This document shows positions 15,948 through 23,404 of a DNA stretch of 64,000 nucleotides, one piece after another. Under the pieces are notes generated by a model, which saw nothing but the letters and a program-made list of their open reading frames with translations, was not told the origin of the DNA and made no database searches. The DNA is from Chromatiales bacterium (GTDB lineage Bacteria; Pseudomonadota; Gammaproteobacteria; Steroidobacterales; GCA-2729495). Position numbers and translations under genes: made by a program. The DNA is taken from the NCBI GenBank assembly GCA_002729495.1, contig PBYE01000033.1:17465-81464 (forward strand), in the 5' to 3' direction. Each line of letters begins with the position of its first letter. The stretch's first letter is position 1.

Positions 15948-16820
15948 TCAGTCTGCGAGCTCGAATCCCAGCTCCATGACGGTACCCAGGGATACGCTGA
16001 AGACATCATTAGAATGTATTTTTTTGTTCGGGTCCGGTTCGACTGCATCTGCTTCAAATGCGATGACGTCGCCCGGGCTAAACGCGTAACTCTGGGACAG
16101 GCTCGCCAGGCGCTCGACACAGGCGTCTGCCGATGGCCCTAATGAGCCTGTCCAGGCCAGCACTCCGTTGATACGCACCAGCGCCTCCAGTGCGCCCGGG
16201 TTGGCAACTTCATCCAGGGTCACCAGCGCCGGCCCCATCGGCAACGATCCCGGAAACTGGCGGGCTTCCGTGTATTGCCGCCAGGCTTCAAGATCAGTGG
16301 GACTGTCCTGCGCCGGCGCAAGGTCTACAACCAGCGTCCAGGCCGAAACTGCCGCCCCTGCTATGGGCGTACCGGCCTGGTAAAGCGGCCTGCCAAGGAC
16401 AGCTGCGAACATCGGGTGTGCAACGAGTTCTTTCTGGCCATGCATACGGATTTGCGATGCATGGCCCACCGCGGTATTTGGACTCTTGATGAAACTGGCA
16501 GAAAAGCCGTCACGCTCCGCCTGGCTGATAAGGATCAACCCGGGTCGCCTTATCGGCGCCATTAACGCGGTGCCTGCGAGTGACGACAGCGCACCGCCGG
16601 CCTTCAGGCGTTCCTCGCTCTCACCGACCTGTTCGACAAGATTCTGCGCGTGCTCAAGGCCGCGCTCACCCGCCGCCAGGATGCTAACCGTCGACTGGGG
16701 AATCCACTGCGAGGCCGACAGCGAACCCGGTGCGGCGGTTAAATCAAGAATTGTTCCCGTATCGAGCAACACCCCGGGGCGGCCAGCAACTTCCCGGGCG
16801 TCAATAGTTACAAGCTTCAT
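15948..16820 (-). CDS. FAH-fold protein with degenerate active site
   Basis: The 290-residue protein has the two-part layout of the fumarylacetoacetate hydrolase family: an N-terminal MKLVTIDAREVAGRPGVLLD segment and a C-terminal barrel with LSQSYAFSPGDVIAFEAD. The acidic metal ligands expected in an E-x-E pattern near residue 125 and the GTP-x-G type loop are not evident (KELVAHPMFAAVLGR and AFEADAVEP instead). It may therefore be non-catalytic or act on an unusual substrate. It is 44 bases downstream of a ferredoxin gene on the same strand. Confidence 0.7.
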   Translation of the reverse strand: MKLVTIDAREVAGRPGVLLDTGTILDLTAAPGSLSASQWIPQSTVSILAAGERGLEHAQNLVEQVGESEERLKAGGALSSLAGTALMAPIRRPGLILISQAERDGFSASFIKSPNTAVGHASQIRMHGQKELVAHPMFAAVLGRPLYQAGTPIAGAAVSAWTLVVDLAPAQDSPTDLEAWRQYTEARQFPGSLPMGPALVTLDEVANPGALEALVRINGVLAWTGSLGPSADACVERLASLSQSYAFSPGDVIAFEADAVEPDPNKKIHSNDVFSVSLGTVMELGFELAD

Positions 16821-16864
16821 GCACCCACCTCGTCATCGCGACTTTGACGCTTAAGAGCATCGAC

Positions 16865-17179
16865 TTAGTTGTCTGCTACCGTTACAACCAGTCCATCGAG
16901 CTCATCGGTGATTTCAATCTGGCAGCTTAACCGGCTGTTTTTGCGCCGTTCCAGTGCCGAATCAAGCATAGCATCTTCCATATCATCCATCTCGGGAAGC
17001 CTGGCCAACCAGGCCTCGTCGATGTACGCATGACAGGTTGCACAGGCGCAGGCACCGCCGCATTCAGCAAGAATGCCATCAATGCCGTTGTCGACGGCGG
17101 CTTCCATGATCGTGTTTCCGTTCGCGGCCTCGACTTCCCGGATGCTCCCTTCCGGTTCCTTAAAAACTATTTTTGGCAT
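16865..17179 (-). CDS. [2Fe-2S] ferredoxin, adrenodoxin type
   Basis: The 104-residue protein has the cluster ligands in the pattern C40-x5-C46-x2-C49 and C86, with an extra Cys44, inside ECGGACACATCH. This is the vertebrate-type/adrenodoxin-like ferredoxin family that feeds cytochromes P450 or ring hydroxylases. No P450 or reductase is encoded nearby. The gene lies upstream of the FAH-like gene in the same orientation, so a shared role in an oxygenase pathway is possible but unproven. Confidence 0.9.
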   Translation of the reverse strand: MPKIVFKEPEGSIREVEAANGNTIMEAAVDNGIDGILAECGGACACATCHAYIDEAWLARLPEMDDMEDAMLDSALERRKNSRLSCQIEITDELDGLVVTVADN

Positions 17180-17280
17180 TTGCTTGGCTCACATTAGCGC
17201 GCGCCGGCCGGGGCCGGATATACGAGGTTATTAACTTTATGAGGAAATGCGCCGGGCGATACTGACTCGCGGGCGGTGAT

Positions 17281-18672
17281 TCACTGAATCAGACTTGCCT
17301 GGGTTTCCCCGAGGGCCGTTTGGGCCCGTTTCATAGCTTCTTCGAAATGACTCAGCCGGTCTTCTTCACTTTTTACGAACGCAATCCATGAGTTCGCCGT
17401 CTTAGCCGATTTGGGGTGCTTAAGCGCTTTGCGGAAGGTCTTTTTGGCAGAAGACAGCTTGCCGGTTTCATACTGGCACATGCCGTAAATAAGGTAGACA
17501 TTGCCCTGATTCTTGAGCCCGCCCTTGTTCAGGGCCTTTTTTGATGAATCGATGCAATCTTTGTACTTGCTGAGATTCAGGTAAGACTGCGCAAGACGGG
17601 CATAAAGCTCGCCATCGTCTGTTATCCCGGCGGCTTCTTTCAGTGGCGGAATGGCTTTGAGGTCTTCAGCCGCCATTTGCCAGGCCTGGGAGAAAAGCCG
17701 AAGATTCGAAATGGTACGCTCTATCTGTTCGGCATCGAACCCTTTTTCCAGGACCCGCGCGCCCTTGTAAGGCGCCTCTGCCTGTAAAAATAACTGTGCT
17801 AACTGAACCAGTTCCGCACTCTTTTCGAGCAGTCCCTGGTCGTAGGCCGCCAGGTACGCGCCCAGTTGCCTCGGTTCATCCTTGAGTTCGTAATACACGC
17901 CCGATAGCTGGGTCCAGTACTCTTTCTTGGGCCAGCCGATTACAAGCTGCTCCAGCACTTCCTTTACCTTGGGGTAGTTGTCCTGTTCCCAGTAGGCAAC
18001 CCGGAGCAGCAACCACCAGTTTTCTTTCATTTCCAGCTCGTTTTCCCGGGCCAGCGCCATCGCTTTATCGACCGGCGGGATAATCTTGGCAAAATCCGCT
18101 TTTGTCGGGTTCGCTTTCGCGGCCGCTATCGAGTAGTAAGCTGTACCGATGAGCGCATACATATCCGAATCGGGGCCCAGCATGTCCATATATCGATTGG
18201 CATATCCGATAGCGGCCTGGTAATCCTCCTTAACAAAGGCCAGTTGCGCCAATGTACGGATCGCCTGCTGCATAGCCGATTCCGGCAAGTCAGGCTGCTC
18301 CAGAACCATTTCATAGGCATTTATCGCTTTGCCGTAATCCTCGAGGGCAAAATAAAGATACCCGTACATGCTGTACATGTTGACCTTCTCGTAGTCGGAC
18401 AGCTTGGGCATTGCCTTGACTTTATCCAGCAGCTTAACTGCTTCATTGTAATTCTCTGCATCAATCAGTTCGGACACTTCGAGGATTAGGTCGCCGACCT
18501 TGACAGACATTGACTTGGACTTACGGCCGGACCGGGGTGCCGATTTGTTTTCCTTTTTTTCTTCCTGGGCGATAGCGATGCCGCCAAAATCCACGGGCAG
18601 CAAAACTGGCGCAGCAAGCAGAAGTACTGCCGCCAGTAACACATATCGCGGAACTCGTGACATCGGGTTCAT
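17281..18672 (-). CDS. TPR protein of the TonB operon
   Basis: The 463-residue protein has a signal-like N-terminus (about residues 8-36), a basic linker and then many tetratricopeptide repeats (about residues 60-460). It is the last gene of the operon DUF3450-TtpC-ExbB-ExbD-TonB-TPR, 3 bases after tonB. A TPR protein at this place is typical of the TonB2/TtpC systems of marine gammaproteobacteria. It probably sits in the periplasm as a scaffold that links the energising complex to the outer-membrane receptor. Confidence 0.85.
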   Translation of the reverse strand: MNPMSRVPRYVLLAAVLLLAAPVLLPVDFGGIAIAQEEKKENKSAPRSGRKSKSMSVKVGDLILEVSELIDAENYNEAVKLLDKVKAMPKLSDYEKVNMYSMYGYLYFALEDYGKAINAYEMVLEQPDLPESAMQQAIRTLAQLAFVKEDYQAAIGYANRYMDMLGPDSDMYALIGTAYYSIAAAKANPTKADFAKIIPPVDKAMALARENELEMKENWWLLLRVAYWEQDNYPKVKEVLEQLVIGWPKKEYWTQLSGVYYELKDEPRQLGAYLAAYDQGLLEKSAELVQLAQLFLQAEAPYKGARVLEKGFDAEQIERTISNLRLFSQAWQMAAEDLKAIPPLKEAAGITDDGELYARLAQSYLNLSKYKDCIDSSKKALNKGGLKNQGNVYLIYGMCQYETGKLSSAKKTFRKALKHPKSAKTANSWIAFVKSEEDRLSHFEEAMKRAQTALGETQASLIQ

Positions 18673-18675
18673 CTA

Positions 18676-19275
18676 CTAGTCTTCCATCTCGAAAGTAATA
18701 ATATGCTGAACGCCGGGCACTTCTACCGGCTTACCGTTTTGCACGCGCGGCTTGTATTTCCATTTAAGAACAGCGTTTACAGAGGCACGCTCAAAAAGTG
18801 AACTGGTGCACTCAACGACTTTTGCATCTTTCGTCGAACCGTCTGTTGTCACGGTGAACACCATCAGGCACTGCCCCTCCAGCCCCCGGGTCTGCGCACG
18901 GCGCGGATAGATAGGGTTGATCTTGACGATCGGCAGATAGTCCCCTTCACCTATCCATGCCCCTCCCTGGGCAAGGTCAATGCCGATTCGATTGCCCCGG
19001 GTACTGATGTTCAGGGTCTGGCTCGTATCGAGGCTGTCCTGCATAACCGGCGGTAAATCCGGCGGTGCTTCTTCAACCTCCGGCGGGGGCTCGGGTTCGT
19101 TTTCATCCTTGTTAACGATCTCTTCCTGTTTGACCATGATGAAATCACCCAGATCAAACATGCTTTCTTCGACCAATGCCTTTTTACCGGTCGCAATCAA
19201 GACCTGCATGACCCAGAGCAGGCTAAAGGTAACCAGAATACCGGTCATCAGCGATACGGAGAAACGCTGAATCAT
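18676..19275 (-). CDS. TonB-family energy transducer
   Basis: The 199-residue form starting MIQRFSVSLM has an uncleaved membrane segment (about residues 5-27), a short acidic-proline linker with EPEPPPE, and a C-terminal TonB domain (about 115-199) with YPRRAQTRGLEGQCL. The compact linker is characteristic of TonB2-type proteins. I chose the start after AGGAG; an upstream in-frame start at 19308 lacks one. It transmits proton-motive-force energy from ExbB/ExbD to outer-membrane transporters. No receptor gene is in the window. Confidence 0.9.
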   Translation of the reverse strand: MIQRFSVSLMTGILVTFSLLWVMQVLIATGKKALVEESMFDLGDFIMVKQEEIVNKDENEPEPPPEVEEAPPDLPPVMQDSLDTSQTLNISTRGNRIGIDLAQGGAWIGEGDYLPIVKINPIYPRRAQTRGLEGQCLMVFTVTTDGSTKDAKVVECTSSLFERASVNAVLKWKYKPRVQNGKPVEVPGVQHIITFEMED

Positions 19276-19333
19276 GCCCGCACACTCCTGGCAACGGCAC
19301 CATGGCAACTATACGTTGTTACGCGGCTACCCA

Positions 19334-19744
19334 TTAATCGCCCTTATCCGCCGAGATGGAAATGCGGGTTATACCCGCCTGCCGCGCAGCATCTGCAACC
19401 AGTACAACCGTTTCAGAATACGCATCTTTGTCCACCTGCATTACCAGGGAACCCTCGGGATTCTCCGCCAGCAGGCGCTCAAAGTTCGCCTTTACCGCAC
19501 GCTGATCAATATTCTTGCCATCGATCCAGATCCTGTTTTGTGAGCTTATCGCCAACAGGATATTGGCCTTGGGCTTAGCAATGGCCTCGGGTGCTTCCGG
19601 TCGTTGCACATCTATGCCTGCCTCCTTGACGAAGGACGCAGTCACGATAAAGAAGATAAGCATGATAAACACGACATCCAGCATGGGTGTCAGGTTGATC
19701 TCTGTTTCCTCTTCTTCTGCCGAAGCAATTATCGATTTACGCAT
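19334..19744 (-). CDS. exbD: Biopolymer transporter ExbD
   Basis: The 136-residue protein has the ExbD/TolR layout: a short cytoplasmic N-terminus, a single membrane helix (about residues 20-40) that contains the proton-carrying aspartate (LTPMLDVVFIMLIFF), and a periplasmic domain. It acts with ExbB in the proton channel that drives TonB. It lies 58 bases upstream of tonB and 30 bases downstream of exbB. Confidence 0.9.
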   Translation of the reverse strand: MRKSIIASAEEEETEINLTPMLDVVFIMLIFFIVTASFVKEAGIDVQRPEAPEAIAKPKANILLAISSQNRIWIDGKNIDQRAVKANFERLLAENPEGSLVMQVDKDAYSETVVLVADAARQAGITRISISADKGD

Positions 19745-19774
19745 AGCCTTGCGATTTCCTTATCCGCGCCCGCC

Positions 19775-20302
19775 CTAGTGATCAATCTCAAGGTCTTCTT
19801 CAAGGCCCTCGATCCTGGTTTCAATAAGACGCGTGATAATAGTGATGAGAAATACGCCTGACAGCGCGCCGACCATGCCCGCCATCGTGGGAATTGTGGC
19901 CTTCGACACGCCCGATGCCATGGATCGCGCGTTACCTGTGCCTGATATAGCCATCACGTCAAACACCTCGATCATGCCCGTAACTGTTCCCATAAGGCCC
20001 AGCAACGGACAAAGTGCGACGAGCGTCTGAATGACCGGCACCCAGAAATTTGCAGACATCGAGTAGCGCGAGATCATCGCTTCGCGTATCTGGTGAGCGC
20101 CCCACGACTTGCGGTCGGGGCGCGCGCGCCATTCCTCGCGTAACTCATTGCCCAGGGTGGTCAGGGTAGTCCTGAAAAATATCAGGCGCTCGACGATCAA
20201 TACCCACATCGCGAAGATGGTTATAGCTATTAGACCCAGGACGTCGCCGCCAAGTTCCAGGAAATCCCGGACCGCTTCGATTGGCATCGCTATGAAGTCC
20301 AT
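19775..20302 (-). CDS. exbB: ExbB-type proton channel subunit (second, short copy)
   Basis: The 175-residue protein has a first membrane segment at about residues 15-37, then two more at about 85-110 and 130-155 with the MotA/TolQ/ExbB signature CPLLGLMGTVTGMI. This is the short ExbB2 type. It follows the long ExbB/TtpC protein in the operon. It would form the pentameric stator with ExbD. The operon thus encodes two ExbB-family proteins with different lengths. Confidence 0.9.
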   Translation of the reverse strand: MDFIAMPIEAVRDFLELGGDVLGLIAITIFAMWVLIVERLIFFRTTLTTLGNELREEWRARPDRKSWGAHQIREAMISRYSMSANFWVPVIQTLVALCPLLGLMGTVTGMIEVFDVMAISGTGNARSMASGVSKATIPTMAGMVGALSGVFLITIITRLIETRIEGLEEDLEIDH

Positions 20303-20353
20303 ATACGGAACCCTGCCTGCAATCTGTAGATGCGACCAAACAATAGCCTGGCG

Positions 20354-21721
20354 CTATCCGCCATGACGCTCCGCGTGCTCGGCGATAATGCCGGCGCTCT
20401 GCTCCTGCAGCACCTGTACAATTCGCTTGCTGCGCCCGCTCACGAGCGTATGCAACAAGACCATCGGAATCGCGACCGTCAGGCCAAGCACTGTAGTTAC
20501 GAGTGCCTGCGAAATACCACCGGCCATCAGTTTGGGGTCACCCGTACCGTAAAGCGTAATCGCCTGGAAGGTCTGGATCATGCCCGTCACCGTACCAAGC
20601 AGGCCCATGAGTGGTGCCACCACCGAGATAATCTTGATAAACAGCAAGGCGCGATTCAGCGCAGGCGTTTCCTTGAAGATTGCCTCGGACAGCTTCAGCT
20701 CCAGCGTTCCCGTATCCTGCTTACGATTGTCGTTATAGACACCCAGAACGCGGCCCAACGCGTTGTCGGAACTCGGCGTCTCGGTAGCGAGTTGCGCAGT
20801 TACCTTGCGGCTCGCAATACCCAGCACCACCATCCGTTCCGCCGAGATCATCAGGCCGATAATGCCGAGCGCGATAATCAGGTAACCGACAAGGCCACCC
20901 TGCTGAATCCGCTCAATGAGGTTAGGCCGGGCAATCAGTGTGCTGAGCACTCCGCCCAACGTCGGATCAAGCCCGAAGCGCACCATACCTTCTGTTTCTT
21001 CAAGCAGGTCCGAAGTACTGCCGGTAAAGCGGCCCTGTTCCGGCTGGCGCGGCAACTCGGAAAGGTTGCCACCTCCGTAGCGCAGGTATTTACCATCCGA
21101 CACTATATTAAAGAGACCAACACGAACAACGTCCATCTGTTCTTCGCTGCCGTCAACCGTTCTTACACTTGCGCTGAACTTGACGACCTTGCCGCTTTCC
21201 GTCATTTCCCGCTGCAGCTCAAACCATAAACGTTCAATTTCTTCCAGTGAAGGTAGCTGGGAGCTGGAGCCGATTGTCTTGGCCAGCCCTTCGAGGAACT
21301 CGGTACGGTCCGGATACTCGACGCTCGTCAGCGAGGTCTCGAAGCGGGTCCGGGCGTCGCCGGCAACCTGCTGCATCACGCCGAAAAGCTCCTTCAGGGA
21401 TCCCAGTCGTTCATTGAGTTCGTCTTCCAGCTTGCCTAACTCTTTCTTGTTGGCTTCTGCCTCGGCCTCAAGCCGGACACTGCGACGCTCTTCAGCGGCC
21501 TTCTCGGCTTCGGCGTCACTCAACAGGCGCTGCTGACTGGCACGCTCCTGGCGGAAACGGGCTTCACGCTCGCTGTGTTCCTTATTGTCCTGCACGCGAC
21601 CCTGTTCTACGGCCCGCAGCAACTGATCCATGTTCAATGCCTGTTGCGCACTTGCGCCAGTCGACACGGCCAGCGCAGTCACCGCAGCAAGCGAAACACT
21701 TATATATTTGATGCGTTTCAT
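20354..21721 (-). CDS. TtpC-like long ExbB/TolQ-family protein
   Basis: The 455-residue protein has a signal peptide (about 1-26), a long charged coiled coil (about 40-130), a periplasmic region, and a C-terminal MotA/TolQ/ExbB domain with three membrane segments (about 270-440) carrying VAPLMGLLGTVTGMI. This matches TtpC, the extra component of TonB2 systems. Its ATG shares a base with the stop of the DUF3450 gene (TAATG). The N-terminal coiled coil and the upstream coiled-coil DUF3450 protein may interact. Confidence 0.88.
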   Translation of the reverse strand: MKRIKYISVSLAAVTALAVSTGASAQQALNMDQLLRAVEQGRVQDNKEHSEREARFRQERASQQRLLSDAEAEKAAEERRSVRLEAEAEANKKELGKLEDELNERLGSLKELFGVMQQVAGDARTRFETSLTSVEYPDRTEFLEGLAKTIGSSSQLPSLEEIERLWFELQREMTESGKVVKFSASVRTVDGSEEQMDVVRVGLFNIVSDGKYLRYGGGNLSELPRQPEQGRFTGSTSDLLEETEGMVRFGLDPTLGGVLSTLIARPNLIERIQQGGLVGYLIIALGIIGLMISAERMVVLGIASRKVTAQLATETPSSDNALGRVLGVYNDNRKQDTGTLELKLSEAIFKETPALNRALLFIKIISVVAPLMGLLGTVTGMIQTFQAITLYGTGDPKLMAGGISQALVTTVLGLTVAIPMVLLHTLVSGRSKRIVQVLQEQSAGIIAEHAERHGG

Positions 21722-22494
21722 TAGCCTGCCTCCGGTGCGCTTACGGGCAGCAGCAAGAGATCGGGCGCTACCTGCTTCTTGGCGATCTTCAGGCCGGCGC
21801 GGATTTCATTCTTGTAATCGTCCGCTTCCTTCCAACTGCGGGATTTCTGATCCCAGACACCTGAAATAGCCCCATCTTCTGTCTGGTAAAGAAGCGCGAT
21901 GCGGCCGATACGGAGGAAATCAACCTGGCGGTCTTCACCATTGATTTCCAGCGTGTCGGGATAGAATTCAATCGTTCGGCCATAGTCGTTTTCGATCTGG
22001 TAGGCCTCGGTAACCTTGCGGAACTTCTCGGCGTCATTGACATCCGGATCCTCCATAAGGGCTTCCAGAGTGAGCACTCGCTCGTTGCGTTCGGCCATGA
22101 GAAAGGGGACATCCAACTGAACGAATACTTTTAGCGATTCGATCATGCGGGTCATGGAGGGAACAATCTGGCGGCTTATAACTTCGACCTGATCAATCGA
22201 ATCAACCAGCTGCCCCATCTGGATCTTCTGTACCTCGATCTGCCGCTGTTTAAGCGTGTTATAGATCTTCAGGCCTTCGATCTCCTTGAGGAGCCGCTTG
22301 TAGCGCTCTTCTTTCTTGCGGGTATCGCTGACAACGCCGTCTATACGTTGCTGTGACTCCTGCGCGAGCCGGGTTCTTTGCTTTTCAGCATTCAGCACCT
22401 GGTCCACAGACTGGGCCGACCCGGCCAGCGGTGCAGTCAACGCAATTGCAGCACTAACCGCGACCAGGCGGGATGTCCACTTGGTAGAACTCAT
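21721..22494 (-). CDS. DUF3450-family periplasmic coiled-coil protein
   Basis: The 257-residue protein has a signal peptide (about 1-28, ending SAQS) and a long coiled coil (about 30-110) followed by a compact domain with GRTIEFYPDTLEINGEDRQVDFLRIGR, typical of DUF3450. I used the ATG at 22494, with AAGGGGA 9 bases upstream. DUF3450 genes regularly head TonB2/TtpC operons. Its function is unproven; it likely helps the TtpC-ExbB-ExbD-TonB complex in the periplasm. Confidence 0.85.
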   Translation of the reverse strand: MSSTKWTSRLVAVSAAIALTAPLAGSAQSVDQVLNAEKQRTRLAQESQQRIDGVVSDTRKKEERYKRLLKEIEGLKIYNTLKQRQIEVQKIQMGQLVDSIDQVEVISRQIVPSMTRMIESLKVFVQLDVPFLMAERNERVLTLEALMEDPDVNDAEKFRKVTEAYQIENDYGRTIEFYPDTLEINGEDRQVDFLRIGRIALLYQTEDGAISGVWDQKSRSWKEADDYKNEIRAGLKIAKKQVAPDLLLLPVSAPEAG

Positions 22495-23161
22495 TGAAGC
22501 GTCCCCTTCGATAAATAAATCGGAGCATTCAGACAACTAGAAAATGATGGTCGATAATGGTTTATCGTGGTTTGCGACCAGTGCGTACCATACTACATGT
22601 GCAGTCGGGCGCGCACCTTTAAACGTAATGGCACAAAGCGTTTCCACCAGCCGCCCGGCCCCCCGCACGGCATCGCTGAATTTCCCCTTCTTGTTGCTAA
22701 ATCCGTGCCAACAACAGGCCCGAAAAGACTTAATCCCTTAAGCCTTTGACCCTGCAAACAGCGGATATATTCGATCCGGCTCATCGCGCCCCGACAGGCG
22801 CCTGAAATAACTGGTAAAGCACGAGCCGGTCAAAAAAACCGGGCGGAAGAATATCATAAGGAACGCACTGCGCCACCCCCTTAAACAGGAACCTGCCCGG
22901 CTCATCCGAACGGCAGCCGGGGGAAACCATGCGGCCGCAAAATGCCGCTGTCACCTGCAAATTTTATCGCCTAAACAATAATTTGCAGGCTATTGCTAAC
23001 AATTATACAAACTGGCCGATGCTGAGAATCCTGTTTCCAGGTCCCCAGCCACCTGCGCATCGCAACACGCGCCGTGACTATCAAAAAATGTGACCTACGT
23101 TTGCTTAGAATTCAAACGCTTGAGGTTGACAATAACCAGTGATTGGAGGAATATCCCGCGA
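22495..23161. other. Intergenic region between the TonB operon and the leu leader
   Basis: About 670 bases without a supported gene. It contains a 10-bp inverted repeat at 22954-22989 and a minus-strand TATAAT at 23007-23002 whose -35 element is not evident. On the plus strand TAGAAT at 23106-23111 is a possible -10 for the leu leader and TTGACA at 23126-23131 is a stray -35-like hexamer. The rest shows nothing I can name. Confidence 0.5.
22954..22989. repeat. 10-bp perfect inverted repeat
   Basis: CCTGCAAATT (22954-22963) is mirrored by AATTTGCAGG (22980-22989) with a 16-base spacer. It lies between the divergent DUF3450/TonB operon and the leucine operon. No T-run follows, so an operator or RNA hairpin is more likely than a terminator. 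Confidence 0.5.
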
Positions 23162-23284
23162 ATGTCGTACACCATCGCAATTCAGATGACCGCAGACCGG
23201 GCGCCCGGCGTGGGCCGCATCCTGGTGTTGCTGCTGCTCCTGGAAAGCCGGGAGAAACGGTGGTGCGGGCACCAGACAGGGTAA
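23162..23284 (+). CDS. Leucine-rich leader peptide of the leu attenuator
   Basis: A 40-codon frame starts MSYTIAIQM after GGAGGA (spacing 11). It contains six leucine codons in seven positions: CTG at 23222, then TTG CTG CTG CTC CTG at 23228-23242. It ends 21 bases before a terminator that precedes leuA. When leucyl-tRNA is scarce the ribosome should stall on these codons. The segment GGTGCGGG (23262-23269) is then free to pair with CCCGCACC (23308-23315) and block the terminator. The design matches the leuL attenuator of enteric bacteria. Confidence 0.85.
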   Translation: MSYTIAIQMTADRAPGVGRILVLLLLLESREKRWCGHQTG

Positions 23285-23305
23285 AAGAACCCACAAGTCA
23301 TTAAG

Positions 23306-23338
23306 ACCCCGCACCCCACCAGGTAGCGGGGTTTTTTT
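23306..23338 (+). terminator. leu operon attenuator terminator
   Basis: ACCCCGC (23306-23312) pairs with GCGGGGT (23326-23332) and seven T residues follow. Bases 23308-23315 of the left arm also pair perfectly over 8 bp with 23262-23269, giving a competing antiterminator. Confidence 0.85.
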
Positions 23339-23404
23339 ATGCCGCAGATTGCAGATAACACGGCGGATTTGGATAGTGTAGAGAGCAGAAACGGAGAGCA
23401 AGTG

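Noticed and set aside
23126-23131. TTGACA as the -35 element of the leu operon
   Set aside because: A promoter using it would start transcription after the leader ribosome site, which would abolish the attenuator.
23339-23404. Upstream ATG at 23339 as the leuA start
   Set aside because: It touches the terminator T-run, lacks a ribosome site, and adds residues without family similarity.
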